Shown one piece after another: positions 12,609-25,700 of a stretch of DNA of 64,000 nt. A program made the translations under genes and the position numbers. This DNA is from Glycine soja (lineage: Eukaryota > Streptophyta > Magnoliopsida > Fabales > Fabaceae): positions 44,255,522-44,319,521 of the forward strand of contig NC_041016.1 of NCBI RefSeq assembly GCF_004193775.1. The letters are read 5' to 3'. Below the pieces are notes generated by a model that made no database searches, was not told where the DNA came from, and saw only the letters and a list, made by a program, of their open reading frames with translations. Positions within the stretch are counted from its first letter, which is position 1. Each line of letters starts with the position of its first letter.

Positions 12609-12918
12609 TGATAGACTAATTCTGGTTTAGAGGACCAGATAGCTCCCAAGAAGAGAATAAGAAGAAGAAGTTGAAGGTAATTTTCATTGATCAAAGGTAA
12701 AGGGAGACAAGCTACGGAAAATGTTGATTCTGTTGCTGGAAGGAAGATTTTGATGCCTAATCAGCAACATCCCCTCTATCTCAGATGAAATCCTTCAGAT
12801 ACGCAGGTATGGTGCTAATCCTTCTGGGCCTGTTTCTCACTATTTGCACCCCTGGTCTGCTACCCTTTGTTTGCACCCCTGGTCTTCTACCCTTTGTTTG
12901 CACCCCTTATTGCTAACA
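12609..12918 (-). repeat. Outer gypsy element, 5' LTR
   Basis: Partner of 1386-1766, with the same TGATAG start and CTAACA end. It lacks about 97 bp found in the other LTR and has one extra ~27-bp unit (GCACCCCTGGTCT-type) at 12845-12905. AAATC follows at 12919-12923 and completes the target duplication. Confidence 0.88.
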
Positions 12919-12923
12919 AAATC

Positions 12924-14275
12924 ACACTTTGACACTTATTTCTACTTCCAAAACCAACTAAAGAGAATTTGTATAATAAAAAAGTGTGTGGAGATAGAGG
13001 AAGAATTCAGTGAGGTTAGTAAAATTAAGAATAAATAATTTTGCTTTGAAATTAAGTACAATCTTAAGACAACTTAAATTTAATATCAGGATTGAAACTG
13101 ATTAGGTGAGTGAGTGTGTGTAATCGGGTGAGGAAGAAAGAGGAAGAGTGATAAATCTTAGATGACCATCGTATTTATTTTAGTAGCGGAAGAAAATTTT
13201 GGTAAAACGTAAAAAGCTTAAGCTTTTTTTTTTCTCTCTCTAGGGAATGTTCTTGTAAGAGATAAGATTTTTTATTTCTTAGAATCATAAATTTGAAAAT
13301 TTTAATAATGTTTGATATGCATTAAAAAAATATCATTTTTGGAAAATGATGTTTCTAGAGAGTTTTTTCATAATCAGTTTCTCAAAAAAAAAATTATGAA
13401 AGATGAGAGTTTAATTTTTTTACTGCAATTAAAAATATTATTAAATTATATGATATGATAAATAATTAAAATAATCCATAAAAATTTGCATAACTTTTTT
13501 ATTTGTTAGAAATTTCTCTAAAAAATTTCAATAATCAATTAAACAAATTTTATTTAATCAATGAAACATAACATAATTTACAAAAATCATGATTTTCTAA
13601 CATAAAAAAATCCTTTCTCTCACCAAACATACCATTAAAGATCAGATACATCAGAATTAAAATTGGCTTCTCTGTTATCCTTTTTCCAGTTGTCCTTGTG
13701 TTGTTCATGTAGTTGTGTTAATATTTAATTTTGTGATTCAATTTTAAAACTGTGTGATTTTTAAGGGACAACACAAGAACAATTGAAAAAGGGACAACAG
13801 AGAAGTCAGGTCCATCAGAATTAATCTTTATCCCGAGTTATTTAATTTCTTTTTTCCTTTTCGTTGTCTGTTTCTTATGTTTCTGAAGCTTAAAAAAAAT
13901 CTCTAACCTAAAAACCTGAATCCAAAAAACTATTAATCTTTAACCTTGGCAAATTAACACTAGCACCGTATGCACCTCAAGGACACTTCACACCTACAGC
14001 TGGTATAAATTTTGCTAACCTCCGCATTAAAGAGCTCAGTATGATGACACTCTGGCATGAAGTGTGTGATGCTTCCATAGTTACATTTATATATCCCCAA
14101 AAAATAATAATAATAAACGGTGCATATAAAATAACCAATTTTTTCATTTAAGCTTATTTTGGTAAAAAAAAAGCCAAACTGCCAAACTAGAGTGATGCAG
14201 AGGTAGAAAAAAAGGTGCCAACCATTTCCAAATCTCCTACACCAAAGTTGAGTGCTTGTGTTCACTCACACCCAC
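12924..14275. other. Intergenic DNA upstream of the NPF gene
   Basis: No gene seen. It contains A/T-rich sequence, a small inverted-repeat element (13661-13812) and the distal promoter of the transporter gene. Confidence 0.55.
13661..13812. mobile_element. MITE-like short inverted-repeat element
   Basis: The left arm from about 13667 (CTTCTCTGTT..) is the imperfect reverse complement of the right arm 13764-13805 (..AACAGAGAAG), about 40 bp each, around an AT-rich centre. The identical 12-mer CATCAGAATTAA lies on both sides (13649-13660 and 13813-13824), as a target duplication would. The superfamily is not identifiable. Confidence 0.5.
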
Positions 14276-14278
14276 AAC

Positions 14279-14300
14279 CCCAACAACAACAACAACAACA
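14279..14300. repeat. (CAA)n tract in the NPF promoter
   Basis: About seven CAA units, roughly 20 bp upstream of the TATA box. Confidence 0.85.
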
Positions 14301-14321
14301 CAAGAGTCTCAAAATTCAGCC

Positions 14322-14329
14322 TATATAAA
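14322..14329 (+). promoter_or_regulatory. TATA box of the NPF transporter gene
   Basis: TATATAAA, 93 bases before the ATG. This implies a transcription start near 14355 and a 5' leader of about 60 bases. Confidence 0.7.
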
Positions 14330-14414
14330 GCCCAATTCCCCCCATGGAGCCTCCCCAAACTTGATTCCCCACAACATTCTCCAAAATCACCTCAAAAAAT
14401 TTCAAGTGCTCGCC

Positions 14415-17400
14415 ATGGCTGATGGCAGTAGTAGCAACACCAAGAGCAATTCCCTGATCCTCCATCACCCCACAAACTTGAAGGGTGGTTGGAATGCTGC
14501 CATCTTCATCATATGTGAGTCCAAATCAAAACCTCTCTCTCTTTCTCTCCATCACCCATTTCCCCTTTCTTAATTTTTTGATTCCCCACATGATTCGAGG
14601 CACTTTCAGACACTAAATATAAATATAAACATCTCTAATAATGAGAATTCAAACATTGATTTACCTAGTTTCAATAGATTAAGGGTGTACTTATATTACA
14701 ATCCAAACACACATTAATCCCATAGACCTAAACCATGATTTTTTTTCTCTCTCTTTTGCATCATGACGAGTTTGATCTTGATTTGATCATGTATATGTGA
14801 TGTGATGATTATGTTTTTGTTTTGTGGGCAGTTGTGGAATTTGCTGAGAGATTTGCTTACCAAGGGTTGGCAAGTAATCTCATCCAATACCTTACAAATG
14901 TTCTGAATGAACCAATCACACAAGCAGCCAAAGATGTGAACACATGGGTTGGTGCCTCCTCTCTCTTCCCTTTGCTTGGTGGCTTCATAGCTGATTCCTA
15001 TCTGGGTCGCTTCAACACCATACTCTTGTCCTCAGTCATTTATTTCGTGGTAAGTAAAATTTAATTAATCTATTTTTTCACTGTTACAAGTTTAATTCGT
15101 TTGGGTAAAATATCGTCATGTCTCTTCTCTTCTTGATTCTTGCTAAATGGGTGGAATCTAATTTATGTGCTCACTGCTCTTCGGATGCAACAACTTTGTA
15201 TTTTTCCAAGTTTTTCGTGTTACGTATATGGTCCCACATCGTGCAGGAACCATAATAAATATCCGATTTAATTATTTACTATATTTTTTATTTTAGCGGA
15301 ATCTCATAACCGCGTTATTTTATTATCGCAGCAAGACAAATGCAAATAATTAAGCGGTTATATAAGACACGGATTAAGACATATAAAATGTTTTTTTGGT
15401 TGAAAAGTATAATTATTATTATCATTATAATTTTTATACTATTTTAGTGCTATATTATATATGTTTGTTTTAATTTTTAGTTTTTTTCAAAATATTTTTT
15501 ATTTTAGAAAATTATAAAAGTATTAAGTTTTTTTATTTGTAAAAAAAATTATTAATTTTTCGTTTTAGTAATGTTTTTATGCATGAATATATCTCACTTT
15601 AATCTTTAAATGAATCTATAGTTACATTCTAATTCTTTTAATAAACATATTTTAGTCAAAGATTTATTTTGTTACTATTAAAATTTGTGTAAATAATACT
15701 ACTTTTTTAAAGAAAAAAGTGTGCATTACCTTAAAAAAAGAATGATAAGATACAAAGGAGTATTTAATGATGCTTAATTAGTATTTTAATTTAAATAGAT
15801 TTCTTAATAAAGATATTTTTAACAAAAAAAAATTGGAGTTGAACTTGGTGTAGTTAGTAATTTTCTAAAGAAATGTGCATTACCTTAAAAAACGAATAAG
15901 ACAAAAGAGTTTATTGATACCTTAACTAGTAGTAGTATTTTAAAGATAATAAATAACATAATTTTTGGTCTCTTTCCATTCTACACCTGCACCGAGAAAA
16001 GAGAAAAGGTTGAAGACAAACCCAATCCTCAACAAAACTCTTTGATAAAGAAAGTACAATATGCTAGTTTTGAAATGGGGCCAGTATACAATTTTGGGTT
16101 ATAACTTATAACCTTCAATATTCATTTGTATTAAAGAGATTTTTTAGTTCTAAAATAAGGAGTTTTATTATTTTTTAAACAAAATTAAAATATTTATTAT
16201 TTAAAATATTATAGCACCTAATTTTTTTTGGTGAATAACTGCTATTTAATTTATTGATAGTCAATATACAAGGAATATTTTTTTAAAAGTAATGCCTTTC
16301 GTAAATATAATATTTATATAGGACTTTTTCTTATAATAAAAAGACGGTTAATGTAATAAATGCAAATATCGTAAATATCATAACATGACATCTTTTTTAG
16401 TATATTTGCATCATACATGGCTGTTTCTTTCGAACACAATCTTCATTGCATATTGAATAATTTAAAAGAAATACATATCAATTTATGTAAAAAAGAAAAT
16501 TTAAGTATATATATAAAAAGTCAGGATATAAAACTACTAAAATTAATTAGGAGATACTTGATTCCTGATTTAAGTGATGTATATCTTTTCTTATCCCGTC
16601 TTACATCTACCGTACATCATGCTAAACACATGTGATTCATGTTATATTTTCAATATTTTGAATTGAAAATCAACGCATCAAATCAAACACTAAGAAAACT
16701 TTTTCTATCACAACCCCTAATCCCCAATAATTTTTTCTGTGATTTCAATCCTAATCAAACCAGTTACTTTTTTACTTTTATTTTATTTTAGTTAAGTTTA
16801 TAAAATATTATAAATTAGTAACATTGTGTTTTGTCTATAAATTCATCTAAGAAACTTATAAATTAATTAAAAAAAAATAACTACTATCACTCATCATGAA
16901 TTACATACTAATTAAAATTTGTTAGTTTATGCAATAATTACTTGGACAAGATATGAAAACTGATGAATTAAATAAATTACTATTAGATAGTAAACATATA
17001 TAACTTGCAAAAAAACATTCTTCACGATTCAAATTTTTAACACTTAATTATTGAGAGGTTAATTGTTATATATGTGGGGTATTTCTTGTTGCGGGTACTT
17101 TCCACTTCCGCGGATCACTCAAATGCTTGAGCACATCTCTTATGATTCCAATATTCCGAACGAGATTTGCATATTTCCTGTGATTGTCCACATTATACAA
17201 GTCATCACCATGCATGCACTGTGAATTATTTAATAAATAGTTTTTGCCGTTGTTGATGGAAAAAGAATATCATATCCTCACATCACATGAACATATATGT
17301 TACAGGGCATGGTTTTCTTGACACTTTCAGTGTCGGCACTCAAACACAAATTCTTATTTTTCTTGGCACTTTATGTCCTGGCCATCGGCGACGGAGGTCA

Positions 17401-20400
17401 CAAGCCCTGCGTCCAGACCTTCGCCGCCGATCAGTTCGACGAGGACACGCCTGAGGAGAAGGATGCCAAGAGCTCATTCTTCAACTGGTGGTACTTGGGG
17501 ATTGTGGCTGGCTCAACTGCTTCTGTTTTTGTTGTCATATATCTTCAGGTAAATTCATGAAATTCTTAAGACTAAAGTTTTAGTTTGTGCAATAAATGAA
17601 ATATGAAATCATTAAATATTGACCATTTTATTATAATTTTAGAGGCTAAAGGGAATGTTATTTGATCATGTTTGGATATTAAAATGATTACTTTATAGTA
17701 ATTTTAGAGAATAAAATGACATTTTAATAATTTTAAAGACTAATTTAATGTATTGATATTTTTTAGTTTAGATATTTCATAATTCATGATAAAAAGCTAG
17801 CATCAATTTGATTGTCTAATATTAATGAATAGTAATTTTTCTAAGAGAAATTCTTAAGTACTCGTACGGTGACTACGGGCTAGGTATGATCTATTAAAAA
17901 CTCAAAAGGTAAGTAAAATTAATGATAAAAGAGATAATAAAGTCAGTACGTAATCAAGTTTTTTTTCATTATTATCTTAAGCTTTCATTTACTAATAATT
18001 TTTTCCATTTTATATCTTATGACGTTAATTTGATTCCAATACACGGTATTTTTTGAAATATTTTGATTGAAAAGAATCATTTGAGAATCAAATTGTTGTT
18101 ATAAAGTCTTTTGAAAATCTGTCGAGTGACAAAAGTTGGATTTCCTCAATTGTTAATTTGTTTGTTTATGACCAACTTCTTTACCTGTATTAGATAATAT
18201 CCACGTTTAGCACATCTCTTCTATGTTTCATTTTTTAAAGCGTCATTAGTCAACTTGTATGTGATGGCTTTGCATTCCATCTCTTTCCCAAACAATTGTA
18301 ATTAATACTTTTGCATCCTTTAGATTTAACAACACAAAACAATAACTAATTAATTTAGAATAAAGTTGTTTTCTTAGCACTTTAAGCTCTCTTGTTTTTT
18401 TATAATGAAATTATTTTTCTATTTGTTCATCTATTTTTTGAAGTCTATGATTGAATCTCTAGATTTGCTTCTGGGGAGAAAACCATGATTGAATATTAAA
18501 AGTATTATAAAATATTTTTTTATTAGTCAGTATCCAATACCCATTGTCATCTTATGAAGTGAAATAAGAAAGTAATTAATTAATCAAAAGATCGTCACCG
18601 ATATATAATATAAAATATGATATCTGAGTTGACATAAGGTAGGTGAGATTTGTAAAATAAGAGAAACAATATAAAATTTATTTGTTTCTTTTTGTGTGTG
18701 TAACGCCAAAACAAATAGAATAGTACTATAGTGGATAAACATACAAGGAAAATTTATGGATCACACACATTTCTTTATTAGAATATCAAGTTTCAATAAC
18801 ATGGGAACATATTCCACATAGAAGTCTTTTCCATTTATATGCATCACCCTTGGACAAGTTAAGTGAAACAGATTGTTCATTGTAAAAAGGTGAGAAGAGT
18901 GGACGCTGTAGTGTCTTGTACATTTTACAAAGAATGTTAGGCTATATATGGACAAAAATTGAGTTTACACTACTGTTAACAATTTCTTGGAAAGTCATGG
19001 TTATCTATAACCATATATAATAGCAATAGCACTTTTTTAGTCTTTATTTTTTACACGCATGTATCCCTCAACTACAAATATAATTGATCCCACTCTTTTC
19101 ATGTCATAACCGAAGTTTTATCCTTTAATTACGTATTCCCATTTTTTTTTATTGAACTTCTTCTCTTTCTCTCTTTTATTTTGTTATATTTTTTCCTTTT
19201 AAAAAAATGTTTCCCTAATGATTATTAATCTTTTCAATTATTTGACAAAACATGATTAAAATGTTATAAATATTTTATAAGAATTTAATTAAAATATAAT
19301 GATAGTATAAATATGTTTTATATTATCATCTAATAATTTGTTAATTTATAGTATAATATATCAACATGTGATTGACCATATAAAATATTTTACCCCAACC
19401 TCGTTTTATAATAATTTGTGGACAAAATGTAAATACTGAAAATATCACATAACACCAAAACTCTAAGTTTATAATTTTTTTAAAGGCTAAAAATGAAATA
19501 TATTAATAATCTTGGCTTCAGTACAAGATGTACTCAAAACTAAGCTAGCTAAAAGCAAAAAATAAGTCATCTCTGAAAGTACAAGTGTCACGAGCAAAGT
19601 ATGTAGGTAGTGAAACAATCATACTTGCTAGACACCAAAGCATAAAACAACTCCATCGCTTGGAACTGATAAAGTGAATAAAAAATGAGGTGAATTCCAA
19701 GCTTGAGAACATAGGTTTAAAACATCAGCACGATAAGCATATATAGAAACTTGGTGCAGCTTTTTGCATACAAACAAATACTTCTACTGATTTTCTATGT
19801 TTATCATAACCCCACATATATATCATATATAATAATAACTAACCCCATAACTCTGTTTATCATAATCACACACACATGATGTCATGAGTAAGAATAACCC
19901 ATAATATATGTATGACTTTGATATACAATTATTGACTCCTATTACCTGATCATGTTTTGATGAATAACCACGTACATATGAATATGATGTCATATAGGTA
20001 AGAATATATTTAACCCATATATAATTTGTTAGTTTCCTTAAAAATATCAGTAGCTAAGATTTAGATCTGTGACTTTTTTTTTCCTTTCTTTATTTTTTTT
20101 AATTACTTAGTCAAATTTATATCTCCGACCCATATATGACTGACTTTGATAATTATTTATTGAGTCCTTATCTGATCATGTTATGGCAAAGAGCCAATAA
20201 GGCAATGAAATAATTGTAATTTGATGAAGTTGATGTGGATTTGAATGAAATTGAACAAAATAGGACAATGTTGGGTGGGGAGTGGGGCTAGGAGTGCTGG
20301 CAGGGGTGTTGGCTTTGGCATTGGCACTCTTCTTGTTGGGAATCAAAAGGTACAGAAAGGAAGGCCCTGCAGGGAGCCCATTCACCAGGCTGGCCCAAGT

Positions 20401-22619
20401 CTTTGTCGCCGCATCGCGCAAGTGGCGCGTGCAGGCCACGCACGGTCACCACAATTATTGCTATGACGAGGATGAGGAGCATCATGAGCCCCATAATCAT
20501 CTCCATATTCAACCCAAAATCCACACTCTCCTCCATACTCATCAATATAGGTGGGTGTCACACTCTTTCTAACTAACTACTAGAACCCTCCATGTTTTTC
20601 TTTCCATCATGAAGTTATTATTAACAAAAAAAGAAGAAGCTATACTTTACGATGTCATAGCCATTTCAAAACAATAAATGAATAACTAATTTTTGTAGGT
20701 GCATGAAATACTTTCATCATGTGGTTTATGATTAAGTTGAAGTGGAGGGAATGGTATGATGTTGAAATTGTGGTGGGAAGAGTAAAGTTTGTTGAATAGT
20801 TTTGATTAAATTTTTTATGCTTATATTTATAATATGCTTTTTAGTTAGTTTGATGATAAAGACATTGAGCAAATAAGTTAAATTTGAGTTTTTTTGTTAG
20901 GGAAGGAGAATAAATATAATGAACATATATATAATCAAAGTCAACTATCTTCTTAAAAGGAATAAGGAGGTTTTCCAAAAATTTCTGCTCTTCTGAACTG
21001 AAAAGGTGTGCTTTAGAAGATAACGCACATGTAATTATTGATTAAAAAAATAGCGATTAAAATTATAATAAATATTAAATGCATATATATAGTAAATTTG
21101 AAGTTAGTTGCAATCATGGTCATTAGTATACTTTATTAATTATCCGAAATACACTATTCTCACTTTAGAAAAGTGGAATCCTTTCTCATACTCACATGGT
21201 AAATGTTATTATATGCATGTAAGCATTTTTAATATCTCGTGTTAATAAGGAGGTCTCTCTTCCTCTTTTTCTTTGCATCCTTAACACAAGAACAACTTCT
21301 ATGAACAACAGAGTATTTATACACAAACTAATCAAATGCATAGATCGAATAATATTAAAATAACCATAACATAGGTTTCAACATAAGGCTTTAACATAGA
21401 CTTTACCACCACCTAAAAATAATAGACTTTCATCATTATTTAATACATTCTAAGTATCTAATTAGTTGTAGCACTCATACAAGAATTATTCCCACAACAC
21501 TTAATTACTAATAATCCATTTGGAGAATTTTTCTAGATAGCTTTTACAATGGAGTCAACTCTGAAACATCAAAACTCATGGGGGCCACACTAGGGTTGGG
21601 TCTATGGTTTTGAGTTGATACCAACAACAATTCATTGTGGAACTACTAGACTCTCTTTTTTCCTGCCTTTTTGTTGCTTCAAAGTTGACACTTTCTATTA
21701 CCACATCATTGCTAAAACGAAATTTAATTGCAACAGATTTTTGGACAAGGCAGCGATCATAGATGAAATTGATGCCAAGACGAAGACAAGAGACCCTTGG
21801 AGGCTATGTTCAGTGACACAAGTTGAGGAAGTGAAGCTTGTCCTTCGTTTGATTCCAATATGGCTAAGTTGCTTAATGTTCACTGTTGTACAAGCTCAAG
21901 TGCACACATTTTTCATCAAGCAAGGTGCCACAATGGTACGTACCATAGGACCACATTTCCAAGTCCCACCAGCATCGCTCCAAGGCCTAGTTGGAGTCAC
22001 AATACTCTTTGCTGTGCCATTCTATGACCGTGTCTTTGTGCCACTAGCAAGGAAAATCACAGGGAAACCCACTGGGATAACAGTGCTACAAAGAATTGGG
22101 GTAGGACTTTTCTTGTCAATCCTTAACATGGTTGTGTCAGCACTTGTGGAGGCCAAAAGGGTTGGTGTTGCAAAAGAGAGTGGCCTAATTGATGACCCAA
22201 AAGCAGTGTTACCAATCAGCATTTGGTGGCTGCTTCCTCAGTACATGATCACTGGGATCTCTGATGCATTCACAATTGTGGGGCTACAAGAGTTGTTTTA
22301 TGACCAAATGCCTGAGGCACTTAGGAGTTTGGGGGCTGCAGCATACATTAGCATTGTGGGGGTTGGGAGCTTTGTTGGCAACATTGTTATAGTTGTTGTG
22401 GAGGGTGTGACATCAAGGGCTGGTGAGAAGTGGCTAGGAAACAACCTCAATAGGGCACACCTTGATTACTTCTATTGGGTCTTGGCAGGGTTGAGTGCTG
22501 TTAATTTGTGTGTTTATGTGTGGCTTGCCATTGTTTATGTGTACAAAAAAGTTGATGAGGGTCATCAAACTAGTGACCAACAGGGTTCTAGCCACAAGAA
22601 ATACAAACCTGGAGTGTGA
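14415..22619 (+). CDS. NRT1/PTR family (NPF5-like) proton-coupled transporter, five exons
   Basis: Exons: 14415-14514, 14832-15049, 17306-17548, 20264-20550, 21737-22619. All introns are GT..AG and the frame is continuous, giving 576 residues, the usual NPF length. The ATG has a good context (CGCCATGG) and lies 93 bp after a TATA box. Residues 36-40 are EFAER, the proton-coupling ExxER motif of TM1. Next come GGFIADSYLGRF, the signature GDGGHKPCVQTFAADQFD in exon 3, SSFFNWWYLG, a His/acid-rich cytoplasmic loop in exon 4, FLDKAA at the exon 4/5 join and a C-terminal half of about six membrane segments. The family moves nitrate, peptides or hormones across plasma or vacuolar membranes. The substrate cannot be read from sequence. 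It resembles the NPF5 subgroup from memory. No lesion was seen. Confidence 0.93.
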
Positions 22620-22718
22620 GGGGAAAAAAAGTTACTGTTTGGCTTCTGATATATGCAGCGAATGCCAAACATACCAAGTCCAAGATGAGAGTTAAGTATA
22701 GATTAACATTGTAATTCC

Positions 22719-22724
22719 AATAAA
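22719..22724 (+). terminator. Likely polyadenylation signal of the NPF gene
   Basis: AATAAA about 100 bases after the stop codon at 22617-22619, in a U-rich region. Confidence 0.5.
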
Positions 22725-22729
22725 TAGTA

Positions 22730-25700
22730 ATCTTAGTTGCATCTTAGAGAGAGAGGCTAATAGTTTAAAACTAGTTATATTTAGTTAAAACTATAAATAT
22801 TTGAAGGCTTTCTTAAGCATTGTATAAAATCATTAGAGTTAATATATAATTTAATTCTGAAAATGACCATTTGTGATTGTTTAAGTTGACAACTTGAAAG
22901 GACTAATTTGTTAACAAATGGCATTTTGGGAAACCAATATTCATAGACTTACATTCTCAAGAACTGAGAAAATACAAATTGCTACTTTTGAAAAACCAAA
23001 TTACACAACAATAATTTTAAAATGAAGTATATTGCAAAATTGGACTACATTAACATTAGTATTAGATATAATATTGTTATTCTTCAAGAGCTACGCCAAT
23101 GAGTGTTTGAAAACAAGTCATTAAGATATGTTAACAATATTAATACTGGATATAATATTCTTCTTTTAAAAGTTATATTTATCAGTGTATTATTTAGACA
23201 AAATTATATTTTTGGTCCACTTAATTGTTTTTAATTTTAATTTTAGTCTCTCTTTAAATTTATTCACCAATTTAGTTCCTCAATTATGTTAAATGTGATT
23301 CCTAAGCTCATATTTAAATATTAATTATCATAAAAAAACGTTGATTGATTGAATATGAAAAGATACGTTCAAGAATTAATTCTAATATTTGTGTGTTCTC
23401 CTCCAATCAAAAATACTGCATGTTTATTAGTAACTTTAGACAACAAGAAATAGACAATAAATGGATTTGAAAAAGTTGAAATTAGATTATCAAAAAGTAC
23501 ATTAAAGCAACTCGATGCAACATATACTAAATGTGTGTGTTGTTCTCGTTTAAATTTGTGTTAAAATTGGACTACTTTAATCTCAATACTGATATTACAT
23601 TCTTCTTCTGACAATTTTATTTTTTTTCAGAACTTAAATAAATGACTTGATCTAAGAAGACAATAAATAGACAATCAATATGTTTGGTATTAAATCACAA
23701 TAAGGTGAAAACAATAAATGCGAGCACCCACTACCTAAATAACATACCTAATCTTAATATTTATTTCAAGAAGTAACATTAAAATAACATATTTGAGTTA
23801 GAGCTATAGTTATTAAAATTGGATAAGGCTCGATGAGTTGGGAAAGTTCCACCGGGACCCAATGTCTAGGGCGGTTGGTTAAGATGTAGGAACAAAAATA
23901 TAAACAATTTGGTCGGGTTTGTTGAAATAATGACTCCAATTGAGTTTTCAGTTCCTATAACAAATTATTAACCGTTAATTATTGAATGATATATATAATA
24001 TGTTTCTATAATATTTTTTATCTTGATAATAATATATAACTAATTATTATCATATTGATTATGATATAATATAATATTTATGTGTTTTATATTTTTATTA
24101 GAATTTTTATGGTTATTGGGAGACTTTTGTATTTAGTATTGGAAAACAATTTTTTTTAATGATAATACATATAAAATAATTATAGTAATAAATGATTATA
24201 TAATATTTATAATTTGATCATGATAATAAATTTAATTTCTGAAGATAAAAATATGAATTGATTATATTTTATTAGATATATTATATTTTAATTTTTTAAT
24301 GTGTATATCAAATCAATATAAATGATCCATCAATTAAATCTTTGACTCACTGATTTAATCCGTCCATGATGGGATCCATTTTCAGAATATAAAGGATATC
24401 TCAACCAAACTTGTTAGAGTAAGTAAAGGTATAGGCAACCAACCCAAGTTTAATTTTAAATTTTTATTATGAAACATGAGTATGAGAAGCTTTTGTATCT
24501 GCAAACTCACAATTTAAATAGTGTCGCGATAAAGAAGCATTTCACATAATGGCCTTTTTCAACCCTTTCTCACTAACTGTTGTTACTAATTATTGCATAG
24601 TGTCATATTAAACTTCACAAATTAACCTATATGTGACATTAGATAAAGCAAAAACCTAAAAGTTTTTGCGAAAACTGTCAATTATTACCCGCTCATGGTC
24701 TATGTTATTTTTTTTTTCTTTTACAGAATCTCTGTTAAAAGTTAAAACTATATTTTTCTCCTATTTTTTAATTTATATTGCAACCAATCACACAACTCTT
24801 TTCGCCATATATTCCGAACGAAACTTTTATCGTCAAAAGCTCTTTTATTTCACGAATTCAGATATTTTATGACAAACTAATTTCTTTTAATTCAATTTAT
24901 AATCATACAAAAAAAAAACTCTAAAAAATATAAAGGAATCAAATCTGACATAGCTAAATTTAAAGCGTCCCTAGTAGGAGCATCTTTAACGGATACTTTA
25001 ACGGGCAAAGCAAGTGATAATTGAGCAAAGAGACACGCCAACTTGGTTCCTACAGCTTTTTATGATTTTATCTATGTGCAGCTAAAAGCATAAAAAAGGG
25101 TGTGATATATATCACAATGGTTCTTAAAATTATAAACATTAATTAATTTCATTTCATTTCTGAAATTATCAAATGGCGATTATTTAAAAAGAGACTTTCA
25201 TTGATTAATAACTTCATAAACTAAAATGGCTGTCACTTAATAATTTAAGAAATTAAAATAATATTTTTATAATCTTAAAATTAATTAATTTAGTTTCTGA
25301 ACTAGTTGCAGATGTTTTATATTATTAAAAACTTCATAAACTTATCAACAAATCATTACTTCAACTAAAACTAGACTCAAATCCTTTAATTAAAAGAGAA
25401 AAAAAATTATACATTAATAATATAATTTTCTTTTACCAATTATCAATTAAAACACATTATGTAGGGTAAGTTTAAGTTCATTAATTCTTAAAATAATTTA
25501 AAAAAATATTTATAATAAATGAAAATATAAGATTGTTTTACATTATTCGTATGAGCATTAAGCTATAACTAAAATTCATTCTCAACTTTTTTTGATTTAA
25601 ATAAATAATCGACAAAATCACGAAATGGTTCATATTAATAACATAGTTACCGAAAATACAAAAGATAATACATCATTATTCTTATTTTCTTCCTTCTTTA

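Larger units (their letters stand above)
1386..12918 (-). mobile_element. Ty3/gypsy chromovirus LTR retrotransposon, split by a nested element
   Basis: A gypsy-type element on the minus strand with recognisable LTRs at both ends and a 5-bp target duplication AAATC (1381-1385 and 12919-12923). Read on the minus strand the order is LTR, gag, protease, reverse transcriptase, RNase H region, integrase, chromodomain-like tail, LTR, which is the Ty3/gypsy order. The chromodomain-like tail points to the chromovirus branch. A second element (5812-12289) interrupts gag, so the outer element itself is only about 5.05 kb. Frameshifts, stops and unequal LTRs (381 and 310 bp) show it is dead and older than its insert. 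Confidence 0.9.

Noticed and set aside
20176..20545. Several overlapping frames on both strands at exon 4 of the NPF gene
   Set aside because: They are shadows of exon 4, whose frame joins exons 3 and 5 exactly.
23810..23900. G+C-richer patch considered as a tRNA or transposon end
   Set aside because: No cloverleaf, no T-loop GGTTCRANTCC box, and no inverted partner or target duplication found.
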